64,000 nucleotides of DNA from G963665545 sp963665545 (GTDB lineage Bacteria > Pseudomonadota > Gammaproteobacteria > Xanthomonadales > SZUA-36): the NCBI GenBank assembly GCA_963665545.2, contig CAXXKZ010000012.1, positions 1 to 64,000 of the forward strand, read 5' to 3'. Each line of letters starts with the position of its first letter. Positions within the stretch are counted from its first letter, which is position 1. Under the pieces are notes generated by a model. It searched no databases. It had not been told where the DNA came from and was given only the letters and a program-made list of their open reading frames with translations. The position numbers were made by a program, and so were the translations under genes. Positions 28,247 through 37,427 of the stretch are shown in pieces.

Positions 28247-29841
28247 CAACACAAACCATCACCCCTGCCCCAGCCGCAGTCCCAGCGTATGCCCCATGCG
28301 ATTCGCCTGTGCTCGGCGGCGCCCAGGTGGTCGTGAAAACTTTGCTGGACGCGGGTGTCGAACTGGTTTTCGGATATCCCGGCGGCGCCATCATGCCGCT
28401 CTATGACGCGCTATTCGACGGTGGGCTGAAACATATCCTGTGCCGCCACGAGCAGGGCGCGTCGCTGGCCGCAGATGGCTATGCCCGAGCGACCGGCAAA
28501 GTCGGTGTTTGCATGGCGACCTCAGGGCCAGGCGCCACCAACCTGGTCACCGGCATCGCCCCTTCCGCAAACGCATGGAAAGTATGGGATTCGATATCTT
28601 TCGCACCGGACATCAAAATTGATGCCGTCAGAAAACTCGGCGCCGAGGTCATCATCCATGGGGACAACTTTGATGAAGCCTGTGCCCATGCGCTGGCGCT
28701 GGCTGGAGCCCAGAAACGAACCTTCATTCACCCCTATGATGACCCGGAGGTGATTTGCGGACAGGGCACACTGGGGCCGGAATTGCTACGCCAGTCCGGC
28801 GGCAAGCTGGACTACGTCTTCCTGCCCGTTGGGGGCGGCGGGCTCGCCGCCGGTGTCGCACTGGTGCTGAAGTACCTGCAACCCAGCATTCGTATTATTG
28901 GCGTGGAGGCCGTGGAATCGGCATCCATGCAGGCCGCAATCAGCGCCAGCAAGCCGATCAATCTGCCCGAAATGGGACACTTCGCCGAAGGTGTCGCAGT
29001 GCGCAAGACCGGCGACCTGACTTTCGCCATATGCCGCGAACTGATCGACGACTTCATCAACGTCGATTCTGACGAAATCTGTGCCGCCATCCAGGACATC
29101 TACGAAGACACACGCGCCATCGCCGAACCCGCCGGCGCCGTAGCCCTGGCGGGCATCCGCAAATACTTCACCAAGCGCCCCGCTGCGGGTGTCCGGGAAG
29201 CCACAGCCCCGGTCGTCACAACGCGGGTCGCCACGGTATTATCGGGCGCAAATGTGAATTTCGCACGTCTGCGGCATATCGTTGAACGGGCCGCGGTTGG
29301 CGAGGAATCTGAAGTGCTGCTGGCGGTCACCATTCCGGAAAAGCCGGACAGCTTTCTGCGCTTCTGCGAGGTGGTCGGCCAGCGCAATATCACCGAATTC
29401 AACTATCGCTATGCCGATAACAGCGAGGCGCACATCTTTGTCGGAATCGAGCTGAAGAATGCCATGCAGGAGAAGAGCGCCATCCTCGACAAACTGGCTG
29501 GCGAGGGCTTCCCGGTCACCGATCTGTCTTCCAATGACATGGCGCGGCTACATATCCGCCACATGGTCGGCGGGCGTGCCAACGTGCCGCATGAGCGGGT
29601 CATACGATTCCAATTTCCGGAACGCCCGGGTGCCCTGCTGGCCTTTCTGCGCGGCATTCAGTCGGACTGGAACATCAGCCTGTTCCATTACCGAAACTAC
29701 GGCTCAGAATACGGCCGTATTCTGATGGGCATCCAGGTGCCCGATGAAGACATGTTGCGCTTCCAGCACCTGCTGCACAAAACCGGCTACTCTTACCGCT
29801 TCGAATCAGACAACGAAGCCTTCAGGCTGTTTGTGGCCTGA
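28243..29841 (+). CDS. chimera: acetolactate synthase N-terminus fused in frame to threonine dehydratase C-terminus
   Basis: 532 residues. Residues ~25-106 are acetolactate synthase large subunit (LVFGYPGGAIMPLYDAL, CRHEQGASLAADGYARATG with the thiamine-activating Glu70, GPGATNLVTGIA). Residues ~107-120 (PSANAWKVWDSISF) match neither clearly. From APDIKIDAVRKLGAEV (121) onward it is biosynthetic threonine dehydratase IlvA: the glycine loop VGGGGLAAG at 196-204, SGANVNF, and two C-terminal ACT-like regulatory segments (VTIPEKPDSFLRFCE, FQFPERPGALLAFLR). The IlvA N-terminus with the PLP lysine (SFKxRGA) is absent, as are most of the synthase and any small subunit. Neither activity is expected. 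The likely origin is a ~2-kb deletion between ilvG and ilvA, or an assembly error. Confidence 0.88.
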   Translation: MTTQTITPAPAAVPAYAPCDSPVLGGAQVVVKTLLDAGVELVFGYPGGAIMPLYDALFDGGLKHILCRHEQGASLAADGYARATGKVGVCMATSGPGATNLVTGIAPSANAWKVWDSISFAPDIKIDAVRKLGAEVIIHGDNFDEACAHALALAGAQKRTFIHPYDDPEVICGQGTLGPELLRQSGGKLDYVFLPVGGGGLAAGVALVLKYLQPSIRIIGVEAVESASMQAAISASKPINLPEMGHFAEGVAVRKTGDLTFAICRELIDDFINVDSDEICAAIQDIYEDTRAIAEPAGAVALAGIRKYFTKRPAAGVREATAPVVTTRVATVLSGANVNFARLRHIVERAAVGEESEVLLAVTIPEKPDSFLRFCEVVGQRNITEFNYRYADNSEAHIFVGIELKNAMQEKSAILDKLAGEGFPVTDLSSNDMARLHIRHMVGGRANVPHERVIRFQFPERPGALLAFLRGIQSDWNISLFHYRNYGSEYGRILMGIQVPDEDMLRFQHLLHKTGYSYRFESDNEAFRLFVA

Positions 29842-29888
29842 GTCATGAGTGGCTCGAGGACGTCAATCGTCAAGCAGCCCTCTCAATA

Positions 29889-30260
29889 TTAGGTGTCGTT
29901 ACCGCGGGCGGCAAAATAAAGGCCGACTGCCAACATCATCACTTGAAATTCCATGCCACCATTCATGACATTCCAACCGTTTTTGAAGTGCACAATCGAA
30001 ATCGCACCCACCATGATCACAATGACGATCAGGCCACCCAGTCGGGTCAGCATATCCTTACCAAAGGCGCCGCCAATCAACGCTGCACCGCCAACAATTT
30101 CGGCCAGAGCGACTGCCCAGGCCAACGCAGCGGGCATTCCCATCGCCTCGGAAAAGGCGGAAATTGGAAACTTGGTGATGCCGTGAAAGAGAAACGTCGC
30201 GGCCAGCGAGAGGCGCAAGGCCCAATGTGCCATGGGGGCAAGTGGCGAGAGGAAGTTCAT
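29889..30260 (-). CDS. DoxX family membrane protein
   Basis: 123 residues from ATG 30260, which has AGGAG seven bases upstream; the frame extends to 30389 but that part is not membrane-like. Four hydrophobic helices, with LRLSLAATFLFHGITKF in the first and GGAALIGGAFGKDMLTRLGG between later ones, are typical of DoxX. Members are small inner-membrane proteins of poorly defined, partly oxidative-stress-related function. It lies 47 bp after the ilv chimera on the opposite strand. Confidence 0.85.
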   Translation of the reverse strand: MNFLSPLAPMAHWALRLSLAATFLFHGITKFPISAFSEAMGMPAALAWAVALAEIVGGAALIGGAFGKDMLTRLGGLIVIVIMVGAISIVHFKNGWNVMNGGMEFQVMMLAVGLYFAARGNDT

Positions 30261-30391
30261 AGGGTTCTCCTTGATTTGTCTTTCTAACCATAGATGGGAA
30301 CGGTAGTTTTTGCCACTGCTTTCGTTTATGCGCCGTCGCCTTTTCATATGCCATTGCAAATTCCAGAACATTTGAGTAATGGTGTCCACAA

Positions 30392-31447
30392 TTATTGCTC
30401 CATGACCAAGACATTGGCCCCGCGAATGTGGCCCCGTCGAATTTCATGCAGCGCTTCATTGGCCTGTGCAAGTGGAAACGTCTTTACCGTGGGTGTGAGC
30501 GGTATTTCCTGGGCCAGCTCAAGACAATTGACCACATCTCGCCGTGTCACATTGGCGACGGTGGTCAGGGTCTTCTCGCGCCACAAATGGCGGTCATAGT
30601 CCAAATCGAGCAAAACCTCGTGGTCTGCAGCTTCCTTGCCTATGGCGTTGATCACCAGACGCCCGCCCGGGCGCAATGCAGCCAATGCGCTGATCACCGG
30701 CAACCATGCCGGTGTCGTGTCAATAATGGCCTGCAGGTTCAGCGGGGGCCGATCGGCCGTATCGCCAACCCAGTGAGCCCCCAGTTCAAGCGCGAAAGCA
30801 CGCTCTTTCTCACTGCGGGCAAAGACACAAATCTCGGAACTCGGATACAGGTGTTGGGCCATTTGCAGAACCAGGTGGCCCGAAGCCCCGAACCCGGTAA
30901 GCCCCAGCGGCTGGCCATCGCCGAGCTCGCACAGGCTGAGCACGCGGTAACCCACGGCGCCGGCGCACAACAGCGGCGCCACTGCAATCTCATCAAGACC
31001 GGACGGCAATTCGTAGACAAAATCTTGGGGAACGCACATGTATTGTGCGTAGCCACCAGGGGCGTCCCGGCCGCAGCCGACAAATTCGCCACAAAGATTT
31101 TCCAAACCTGCGCGGCAATATTCACAATCCCCACAGGCGGAATGAATCCAGGCTACGCCGACCGTCTTATTGACCCATTTCTCACGGCAATCACGGCCCA
31201 GTCCCACGACCTCGCCAATCACCTGGTGGCCTGGGGTCATGGGTAAACGAGCGGGCGGTGTCCGTCCCTCGATTTCATCCAGCTCGGTATGACAAACGGC
31301 GCAGGCCTTTACCGCCAGCAGCAACTCGCCGCGCGCCGGCTGCGGCAGCGAAAGGGTATCTGCCCGCAAGGGTTCCGACCCTTCAATCAGCGGCCCCAAG
31401 GCGTGAATGCGCATGGCCAGCATAGTGAGCGCCACTTCGGAGGTCAC
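30392..31447 (-). CDS. zinc-dependent alcohol dehydrogenase (MDR superfamily)
   Basis: 351 residues from GTG 31447; ATGs at 31423 and 31414 are possible starts. The GroES-like domain has catalytic-zinc residues in CAVCHTELDEIEG and PGHQVIGEV, and structural-zinc cysteines in HSACGDCEYCRAGLENLC. The nucleotide-binding domain carries LTGFGASGHLVLQMA. It would oxidise an alcohol or reduce an aldehyde with NAD(P)H; the substrate is unknown. Seven bp separate its start from the end of the FadB-like gene upstream, so they are probably co-transcribed. Confidence 0.88.
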   Translation of the reverse strand: MTSEVALTMLAMRIHALGPLIEGSEPLRADTLSLPQPARGELLLAVKACAVCHTELDEIEGRTPPARLPMTPGHQVIGEVVGLGRDCREKWVNKTVGVAWIHSACGDCEYCRAGLENLCGEFVGCGRDAPGGYAQYMCVPQDFVYELPSGLDEIAVAPLLCAGAVGYRVLSLCELGDGQPLGLTGFGASGHLVLQMAQHLYPSSEICVFARSEKERAFALELGAHWVGDTADRPPLNLQAIIDTTPAWLPVISALAALRPGGRLVINAIGKEAADHEVLLDLDYDRHLWREKTLTTVANVTRRDVVNCLELAQEIPLTPTVKTFPLAQANEALHEIRRGHIRGANVLVMEQ

Positions 31448-31453
31448 ACGGAC

Positions 31454-33532
31454 TCAGGATTGAAAGCGCCCACCTTGCTCCGCCAGGCGCGCTAAAAGTG
31501 GCGCTACCTGCCAATCGTTTGGCCGGGACTGAGCGAAGGCCTGAACTTGGGCATAGACCTCTGCAGCACCGACGACATCAGCGTAAAACATCGGGCCGCC
31601 GCGGTGAGCGGGGAAGCCATAACCATAGATGTAGGCAATGTCGATATCGCTGGCACGCTGGGCAACGCCTTCTTCGAGGATTTTGGCGCCCTCATTGATC
31701 AGGGGGTATAGCAGCCGTGCAACGATTTCATCATCGTCGATGTCTCGCCGTGCGATGCCAAGCTGTGCGGCTTCGGCTGTGTACAACGCTTCGACTTCCG
31801 GGTCCGGCAGGCGTTTGCGCGTTTCGGGGTCATAGCGGTAGACGCCGGCACCGGTTTTCTGCCCCAGACGGCCCATTTCCACCAACTGGCTGGAAACGTG
31901 ATAGGCCGGATGATCCGGCAGCTCCGGAAGGGCCTTGCGGGCCTTGTAGCCCACGTCCAGCCCGGCCAGGTCACCGACCGCCAGCGGCCCCATGGCCATG
32001 CCGAATCGTTCCATAGCGCCATCGACCTGGGTGGGCGTGGCGCCTTCAAGCAACAGCATCTGGGCTTCACGCATATAGCCGCCCAGCATTCGGTTACCAA
32101 TAAAGCCGTAACAGACCCTGGCCAGCACCGGTACTTTGCGGATTCGCTTTGCCAACTTCATCACCGTGGCAATCACATCATGTGCGGTCTTTTCTCCACG
32201 CACGACTTCGAGTAACTTCATGACATTGGCCGGACTGAAAAAATGCATGCCAATCACGTCTTGTGTCCGGGCGGTGACAGCAGCAATTTTGTCGACATCC
32301 TGGTAGGAAGTATTGGTCGCGAGGATGGCGCCGGGTTTGCACACTGAGTCCAGGGTACGAAAAACCTCGTACTTGATGTTGGGGTCTTCGAAGACTGCCT
32401 CGATCACCAGGTCAACATCACCCAGGGCGGAGTATTCAGTGGTGCCGGTGATCAGGCCCATGAATTTCTCGACCTGCTCAGGACTAAAGCGGCCCCGGGC
32501 GGCGGAGCGATCATAGTTGGCACGGCACACGCCAAGGCCTTTGTCCAGTGCCTCCTGGTTGAGTTCCAGAATATGCACCGGTATACCGGCGTTGGCAAAA
32601 CACATCGCGATGCCACCACCCATTGTGCCCGCGCCGATGATGCCGACGCTGAAAATGTCGCGCAGTGGCGTGCTGCGGTCTATGTCCGCGATTTTGGACG
32701 TCATGCGCTCGGCAAAGAACACGTGACGCAGACCGGCAGATTCCTCTGAGGCCATCATTTCAGTAAACCGCTCGCGCTCAAACTTTGAGCCTTCGGGGAA
32801 TCCGGTTTGCGTCGCTTTTTCAACGCTGTCAATAATGCTTTGGGGGGCGGGCACACCGCGCGTTTTCCTGGCCACTGCGGCCCGCCGATTATCAAAAAAA
32901 TAGGCATCCAGGTGCCCTGCCGGCACCGGCAGGGCCGAGCTTCTGCGAACTTGACCCCCTGATTGAATGATCTGGGCAGCCCAGGCCAGAGCTGAGTCCA
33001 GCAGATCGCCGTCGGCAACACGATCGATCAGGCCCGTCTCAAGGGCCGTGCCCGCGGAAATCGGCTTGCCAGACAACATCAGATCCAGCGCCGCCTCAAC
33101 GCCCATCAACCGAGGCGCCCGCTGGGTACCGCCAGCGCCGGGCAACAGGCCCAGGTTGACCTCCGGAAAGCCCACCCGGGCACGGGGATCTGCAATGCGG
33201 TAATGCGATGCCAGGGCCAATTCCAGACCACCGCCCAGGGCCGTTCCATGAACCGAAGCAATCACCGGCTTTGAGAGTGCTTCGAGGCGATCGAAAACCG
33301 CCGGCAGCCACGGATCCTTGGGGGGTTTGCCGAATTCGCTGATGTCCGCCCCGGCAACAAAAGTCCTGCCGGCACAATGAATGACCAAGGCCTGGCTGTC
33401 GTCGCCTTCGTAGCTGTCGATCGCCGCCATTAGTCCGGCCCGGACGGACTGTGACAGTACGTTCACTGGAGGGTTATCGATTGTCACTACGGTGACATCA
33501 CCGTGGCGCTGAAAGGTGACTGGATGGGTCAT
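31454..33532 (-). CDS. FadB/FadJ-like enoyl-CoA hydratase / 3-hydroxyacyl-CoA dehydrogenase
   Basis: 692 residues from ATG 33532 (AGGAA upstream; an extension to 33613 lacks family similarity). The N-terminal crotonase fold carries AGADISEFG and HGTALGGGLELALASHYRIA. It is followed by the 3-hydroxyacyl-CoA dehydrogenase Rossmann domain (VGIIGAGTMGGGIAMCFA) and two C-terminal dehydrogenase domains (GMHFFSPANVMKLLEVV, GYGFPAHRGGPMFYAD). It performs two steps of fatty-acid beta-oxidation. No thiolase gene is adjacent. It is shorter than E. coli FadB, as is common in FadJ-like proteins of this type. Confidence 0.92.
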   Translation of the reverse strand: MTHPVTFQRHGDVTVVTIDNPPVNVLSQSVRAGLMAAIDSYEGDDSQALVIHCAGRTFVAGADISEFGKPPKDPWLPAVFDRLEALSKPVIASVHGTALGGGLELALASHYRIADPRARVGFPEVNLGLLPGAGGTQRAPRLMGVEAALDLMLSGKPISAGTALETGLIDRVADGDLLDSALAWAAQIIQSGGQVRRSSALPVPAGHLDAYFFDNRRAAVARKTRGVPAPQSIIDSVEKATQTGFPEGSKFERERFTEMMASEESAGLRHVFFAERMTSKIADIDRSTPLRDIFSVGIIGAGTMGGGIAMCFANAGIPVHILELNQEALDKGLGVCRANYDRSAARGRFSPEQVEKFMGLITGTTEYSALGDVDLVIEAVFEDPNIKYEVFRTLDSVCKPGAILATNTSYQDVDKIAAVTARTQDVIGMHFFSPANVMKLLEVVRGEKTAHDVIATVMKLAKRIRKVPVLARVCYGFIGNRMLGGYMREAQMLLLEGATPTQVDGAMERFGMAMGPLAVGDLAGLDVGYKARKALPELPDHPAYHVSSQLVEMGRLGQKTGAGVYRYDPETRKRLPDPEVEALYTAEAAQLGIARRDIDDDEIVARLLYPLINEGAKILEEGVAQRASDIDIAYIYGYGFPAHRGGPMFYADVVGAAEVYAQVQAFAQSRPNDWQVAPLLARLAEQGGRFQS

Positions 33533-33609
33533 CGGCGGGGTTCCTGGAAGTATGACGCCAATGGTGGCGCCAATGATGGCCCCAATTATGACACGGCGCC
33601 CTTCTCTAA

Positions 33610-34575
33610 TCACCCACCTGCTGCAACGGCCAGCAGATCTCTAAGAGCGCTTGCATGCGCCTGTGAGTCGTTGAGGGCAGGAATATATTCAAGACGTTTG
33701 CCCCCTGAGTCAATGAACATCAGATTGTTTTGTATCACAATTTCTTCCAACGTCTCCAGGCAATCCACGGCAAATCCCGGACACAGCACCTGCACGTGAT
33801 GAACACCTTTGGCGGCCAATTCACGCAGGGTCTCATCGGTGTAGGGTTGCAGCCATGCTTCACGGCCGACACGAGACTGGTAGGTCAGCAGCCAATCGCT
33901 CTCGTCGAGGGCCAGTAAGTGGGTGATGGCCCGGACGCTTGCCTCGCACTGTGCCTGGTAGGGGTCTCCCTGGGCCACAAATCGTTGCGGAATGCCATGC
34001 AGGGAAAACACCAGTTTGTCGGGCCTGCCCTGGCGTTTCTGAAATTGTCGAATGCTATGAGCGACAGCCTCTACCCATGTTGGCTGCACGTGATAGTCCT
34101 GAATCACGGTCACTCGTGGCTGCCATTGAAGCGTCACCAGTGCAGCTTCGAGTGCATCCTCAACTGATGCGGTAGTCGTCCTGGAGAACTGGGGATACAG
34201 CGGCAATACCGTGAGGGCCTCAACCCCTTGATTGCGCAGATCGCGCAGCGCCCTTTCGATTGCCGGCTCGCCATATCGCATGCCTACAGTGACACGTGTA
34301 TCGGGGCCCACTTGCTGCTGCAGTTCTCTGGCCAGAGACTGCGTCAGAACCAGCAAGGGCGAACCTTGCCCAGTCCAGATTTTCTGATAAGCCCTGGCGG
34401 ACCGCCCGGACCTCAGCGGCGCAATGACCCAACGCAGCAGCGGCAGCCACCACCAGCGGGGCAAATCTACCACCCGTTGATCGGAAAGAAACGCCACCAG
34501 AAATCGCCCAACGGACTTTCTGTCCGGGGCTTGCGGGGTTCCAAGGTTGGCCAGCAACAGACCTTTCGGGGGCAT
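33610..34575 (-). CDS. hemH: ferrochelatase
   Basis: 321 residues from ATG 34575 (MPPKGLLLANLGTP, the usual family start); an upstream start at 34635 is open but unlikely. Motifs: ANLGTP, the metal-site histidine in FSLHGIP, and CPGFAVDCLETLEEI with the conserved Glu. It inserts Fe2+ into protoporphyrin IX in the last step of haem synthesis. It is 77 bp upstream of the FadB-like gene and on the same strand. Confidence 0.95.
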   Translation of the reverse strand: MPPKGLLLANLGTPQAPDRKSVGRFLVAFLSDQRVVDLPRWWWLPLLRWVIAPLRSGRSARAYQKIWTGQGSPLLVLTQSLARELQQQVGPDTRVTVGMRYGEPAIERALRDLRNQGVEALTVLPLYPQFSRTTTASVEDALEAALVTLQWQPRVTVIQDYHVQPTWVEAVAHSIRQFQKRQGRPDKLVFSLHGIPQRFVAQGDPYQAQCEASVRAITHLLALDESDWLLTYQSRVGREAWLQPYTDETLRELAAKGVHHVQVLCPGFAVDCLETLEEIVIQNNLMFIDSGGKRLEYIPALNDSQAHASALRDLLAVAAGG

Positions 34576-34871
34576 TTCAGGGTGCAATTTCCAATGTTGT
34601 ATTAATGCGACACTTGGGCGCGTATGTTGAACCAAATTTTTGCCAATTCATAGTCCCCGGGGAGGTGGATCGTAGAAAGTGCAATGATTTCGCCCAGTTT
34701 TGGGCGCACCCGAAATTTGCGGGCGAGAATCGGCCTGATGCGCCCCTGTTGCGTGCCCGCAATAGGGTGAATTTCGTCCGCCGAAAACAGCACTAACGCT
34801 TTGTTTTAACTATTTTTTCCGGTATCATAATCGTCCCGTGGCGTGCCGCGGCGTTGTGCTGTGCTGTATTC
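34576..34871. other. intergenic region between hemH and the IPTL-CTERM gene
   Basis: No gene is seen. A possible promoter for the rightward gene is GTTTTA (34803-34808) with CATAAT (34826-34831), 17 bp apart, in an AT-rich patch. The rest shows nothing recognisable. Confidence 0.3.
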
Positions 34872-36548
34872 ATGATAAATATTAAAAAAATAACAATGAC
34901 CCTGCTACTGGTGCTGCTTCCTGCGGCGCTGATCGCAGCACCCGATGGTTACAGCATCAATTCCGACAGTGATAGCCCGGATACTGACAATTTGTTCCGC
35001 ATCGACCTGGCCAATGGCAACCTCACCAAGATCGGCATAGTCGCGGCATTGGACCAGACTCGTATCGATGTAGAAGGGCTCGCATTCGCACCCGATGGCG
35101 TGTTGTACGGTGTGGACGAATCCACCATGACGCTGTTTCCGATCAACACCGACACCGGTGGCGTCATTTACCAGCAGGAAGAGAATCTGATAGGCGTCAA
35201 CAAGGGCCCGGGCAACGATTTCGGCATGACATTTGCCTGTGATGAGAAACTCTACCTTACCTCTGTATTGAACGACACACTGTTCACTTTGTCACTCGAC
35301 GGTACAGCGGAAATTATTGGCCAGGTTGGCGCCCTCAATGCAAATATCAGTGCCATAGCGGCCTTTGGCAACCCGGTCCGTCTCTATGGCCTGGGCAATG
35401 GTCTCGACGGTAACAACGCGGTCGATTCGCGCACGCTCTATGAAATCGATATCACCACCGGCGTGGCCACTCCGGTTGGTGGACAGATCGGCAACGCCGC
35501 AGGAGACTACAAAGAGGCCGGCCTCGCTTTTGACGAGGCGGGCGTGTTGTGGGCCATCACCGATCGCCGCAACGTTGTTGGCGGCACCTTCCCCAGCCAG
35601 ATTTTGCAGATCGATACCGGCAGTGGCAAGGCGACGCTGATCGCAGAAACAGCCGAGGTCGGATTCGAGAGCCTGGCGATTTCCGTTCCCACCGGTTGCA
35701 ATGACATCGCCGATTGGCCTGACGAAGCGGATGTCGCCCTGTCCGAACGCGCGAAATTTACCGTTAACAAGCGCTTCATGGATGGCAACGACCAGACCGC
35801 TGCAACATTGGTGCTGGATTGCAACACCGGGTTTATTCCTGACCGGACCAAGACGATCCAGCCTGTTGAAGGCTCAGAAGGGAATTATGAGTTCAGTTTC
35901 ATCCTGACTGAATTCAACGACGGCGAATTGGATTGCACCATTTCCGAGGAGGGTGTGAAAGGCTACACATCAACCTATGACTGCGATGGTGACTCTGCCT
36001 GCAGTGTAGGCAATGAAGCGCCTGTCGGTCCTTTGTCGGAAGGCCCTTGTATATTCACTGCAGTAAACCTGGGCGATGACAATATCTGCCAGATCGACAA
36101 CTATTTGGATTCCGTCGAACTGGAAATAACCAAGGTGTGGGTCGATGAATTCCCGGAACTTGAAAACCCGACCCTGGCCTCGTTGGAATACGAATGCGTC
36201 AACGCACGCAGCCATGGATCCGACACCTCGACCTCGACCCTGAGCGGCAAGATGTTGTTCACCCTGCCAGAAGAAACGCAGGTGCTCGATGTATTCCCCA
36301 ATTACGACTGGGCCAACCGCACCACCTGCAGCATTACCGAGAAGATCGGCCGGCGCTTTTCCAGCTCTGTCGAGCCCGACTCAGATGATTGCCTGAACCT
36401 GCAGTTGCGCCCGGGCAAACCCAACGACTGCACATTCATCAATTCCCGCGTGTACGAAGGCATTCCAACTTTGAGCCGGATGGGATTGCTGTTGTTTGCG
36501 GCGTTGATGGCCATTACCGGGCTGATTGCCAGCCGGCGGTTCGCCTGA
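34872..36548 (+). CDS. secreted propeller-like protein with IPTL-CTERM sorting signal
   Basis: 558 residues from ATG 34872. A signal peptide (LLLVLLPAALIAA) is followed by a repetitive Gly/Asp-rich region to about residue 280, with strands such as LFRIDLANGNLTKIG and LYEIDITTGVATPVGG, suggesting a beta-propeller. Two Cys-containing, probably immunoglobulin-like, segments follow (FTVNKRFMDGNDQTAATLVL; LEITKVWVDEFPELENPTLA). The C-terminus is IPTLSRMGLLLFAAL...SRRFA, the tripartite IPTL-CTERM signal (motif, TM, basic tail) processed by exosortase-type enzymes. No sortase gene is in the window. It is probably surface-exposed, function unknown. Confidence 0.75.
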   Translation: MINIKKITMTLLLVLLPAALIAAPDGYSINSDSDSPDTDNLFRIDLANGNLTKIGIVAALDQTRIDVEGLAFAPDGVLYGVDESTMTLFPINTDTGGVIYQQEENLIGVNKGPGNDFGMTFACDEKLYLTSVLNDTLFTLSLDGTAEIIGQVGALNANISAIAAFGNPVRLYGLGNGLDGNNAVDSRTLYEIDITTGVATPVGGQIGNAAGDYKEAGLAFDEAGVLWAITDRRNVVGGTFPSQILQIDTGSGKATLIAETAEVGFESLAISVPTGCNDIADWPDEADVALSERAKFTVNKRFMDGNDQTAATLVLDCNTGFIPDRTKTIQPVEGSEGNYEFSFILTEFNDGELDCTISEEGVKGYTSTYDCDGDSACSVGNEAPVGPLSEGPCIFTAVNLGDDNICQIDNYLDSVELEITKVWVDEFPELENPTLASLEYECVNARSHGSDTSTSTLSGKMLFTLPEETQVLDVFPNYDWANRTTCSITEKIGRRFSSSVEPDSDDCLNLQLRPGKPNDCTFINSRVYEGIPTLSRMGLLLFAALMAITGLIASRRFA

Positions 36549-36676
36549 GCAGGCTGCTCACTTCTGCTGGCGGCTCAAAATCCAGCTGATTCCAGGTCGG
36601 CCGCAGGTCTTTCGGCCTTAGACTTCGTGGGTCGTTCACTATAAACTTCTTCCTCTTGAATTAATGGAGCAATGGC

Positions 36677-36946
36677 ATGGGATTTGGTGGTATCAGCACG
36701 TGGCAGTTACTCATACTGCTGCTTATTGTCGTAATGGTTTTTGGTACCAAGCGCTTACGAAATATCGGCAGTGACCTGGGTTCTGCTATAAAAGGTTTCC
36801 GCAAGGGTATGGATGATGACAAGGACGAGCAAAAGGATGAACACGATCCCGAGCAACTCATTGCCGATCCACCGCCCGCACCAGCCGCCGCCGAGCCGGT
36901 GGCAAAACAGGAGGATTCATCCAAAAGCAGCGATTCATCGTCCTGA
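36677..36946 (+). CDS. tatA: Sec-independent translocase subunit TatA
   Basis: 89 residues with the TatA pattern: a short N-terminal TM helix (WQLLILLLIVVMVFG), the hinge FGTKRLRNIG, the amphipathic helix SDLGSAIKGFRKGM, and an acidic, disordered tail. It forms the pore-like part of the twin-arginine export system. It is first in tatABC; 40 bp separate it from tatB. Confidence 0.95.
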   Translation: MGFGGISTWQLLILLLIVVMVFGTKRLRNIGSDLGSAIKGFRKGMDDDKDEQKDEHDPEQLIADPPPAPAAAEPVAKQEDSSKSSDSSS

Positions 36947-36986
36947 CGGGTGCCGAACATTCACCCGGACGCTGGCGCAATAATCA

Positions 36987-37427
36987 ATGCTAGATATTGG
37001 CTTCGCAGAACTGTTACTGCTGTCGGTGGTCGGCCTGATGGTACTCGGCCCCGAACGGCTGCCGAAAGTCGCCAGGACACTGGGCGGGTTGGCAAGCAAA
37101 GCCCGGCGCAGTTGGGCAACCCTGAAGCGCTCCATCGATGAAGAATTGCGGGTCGAGGAACTCAAGAAACCCCTCGACGATCTCAAGAAGGTCAAAGACG
37201 AATTGATTAAGCCTGTCCAAAACCTGAAAAAGCCATTTGAAGACTTTCAGAAGGACCTGAAAAAAACCGCCGCGAACCTCAAGTCCAAGGCGGACGAGCC
37301 GGTGGATCCGCAGTCATCCACCGATCCGTCCGAAGAGGCGCCCGAGAACGAGAGTCCTGGCAAAGCCTCCAACAAATCCCCCAAACAGAGCAGCGAGTCC
37401 GCGTCGAAGCCCAGCGAAAATGACTGA
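36987..37427 (+). CDS. tatB: Sec-independent translocase subunit TatB
   Basis: 146 residues. MLDIGFAELLLLSVVGLMVL is the TatB N-terminus with the conserved Glu in the TM helix, then GPERLPKVARTLG and a long charged amphipathic region ending in a Ser/Lys/Pro-rich tail. It binds twin-arginine signal peptides with TatC. It overlaps the tatC start by 8 bp. Confidence 0.95.
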   Translation: MLDIGFAELLLLSVVGLMVLGPERLPKVARTLGGLASKARRSWATLKRSIDEELRVEELKKPLDDLKKVKDELIKPVQNLKKPFEDFQKDLKKTAANLKSKADEPVDPQSSTDPSEEAPENESPGKASNKSPKQSSESASKPSEND

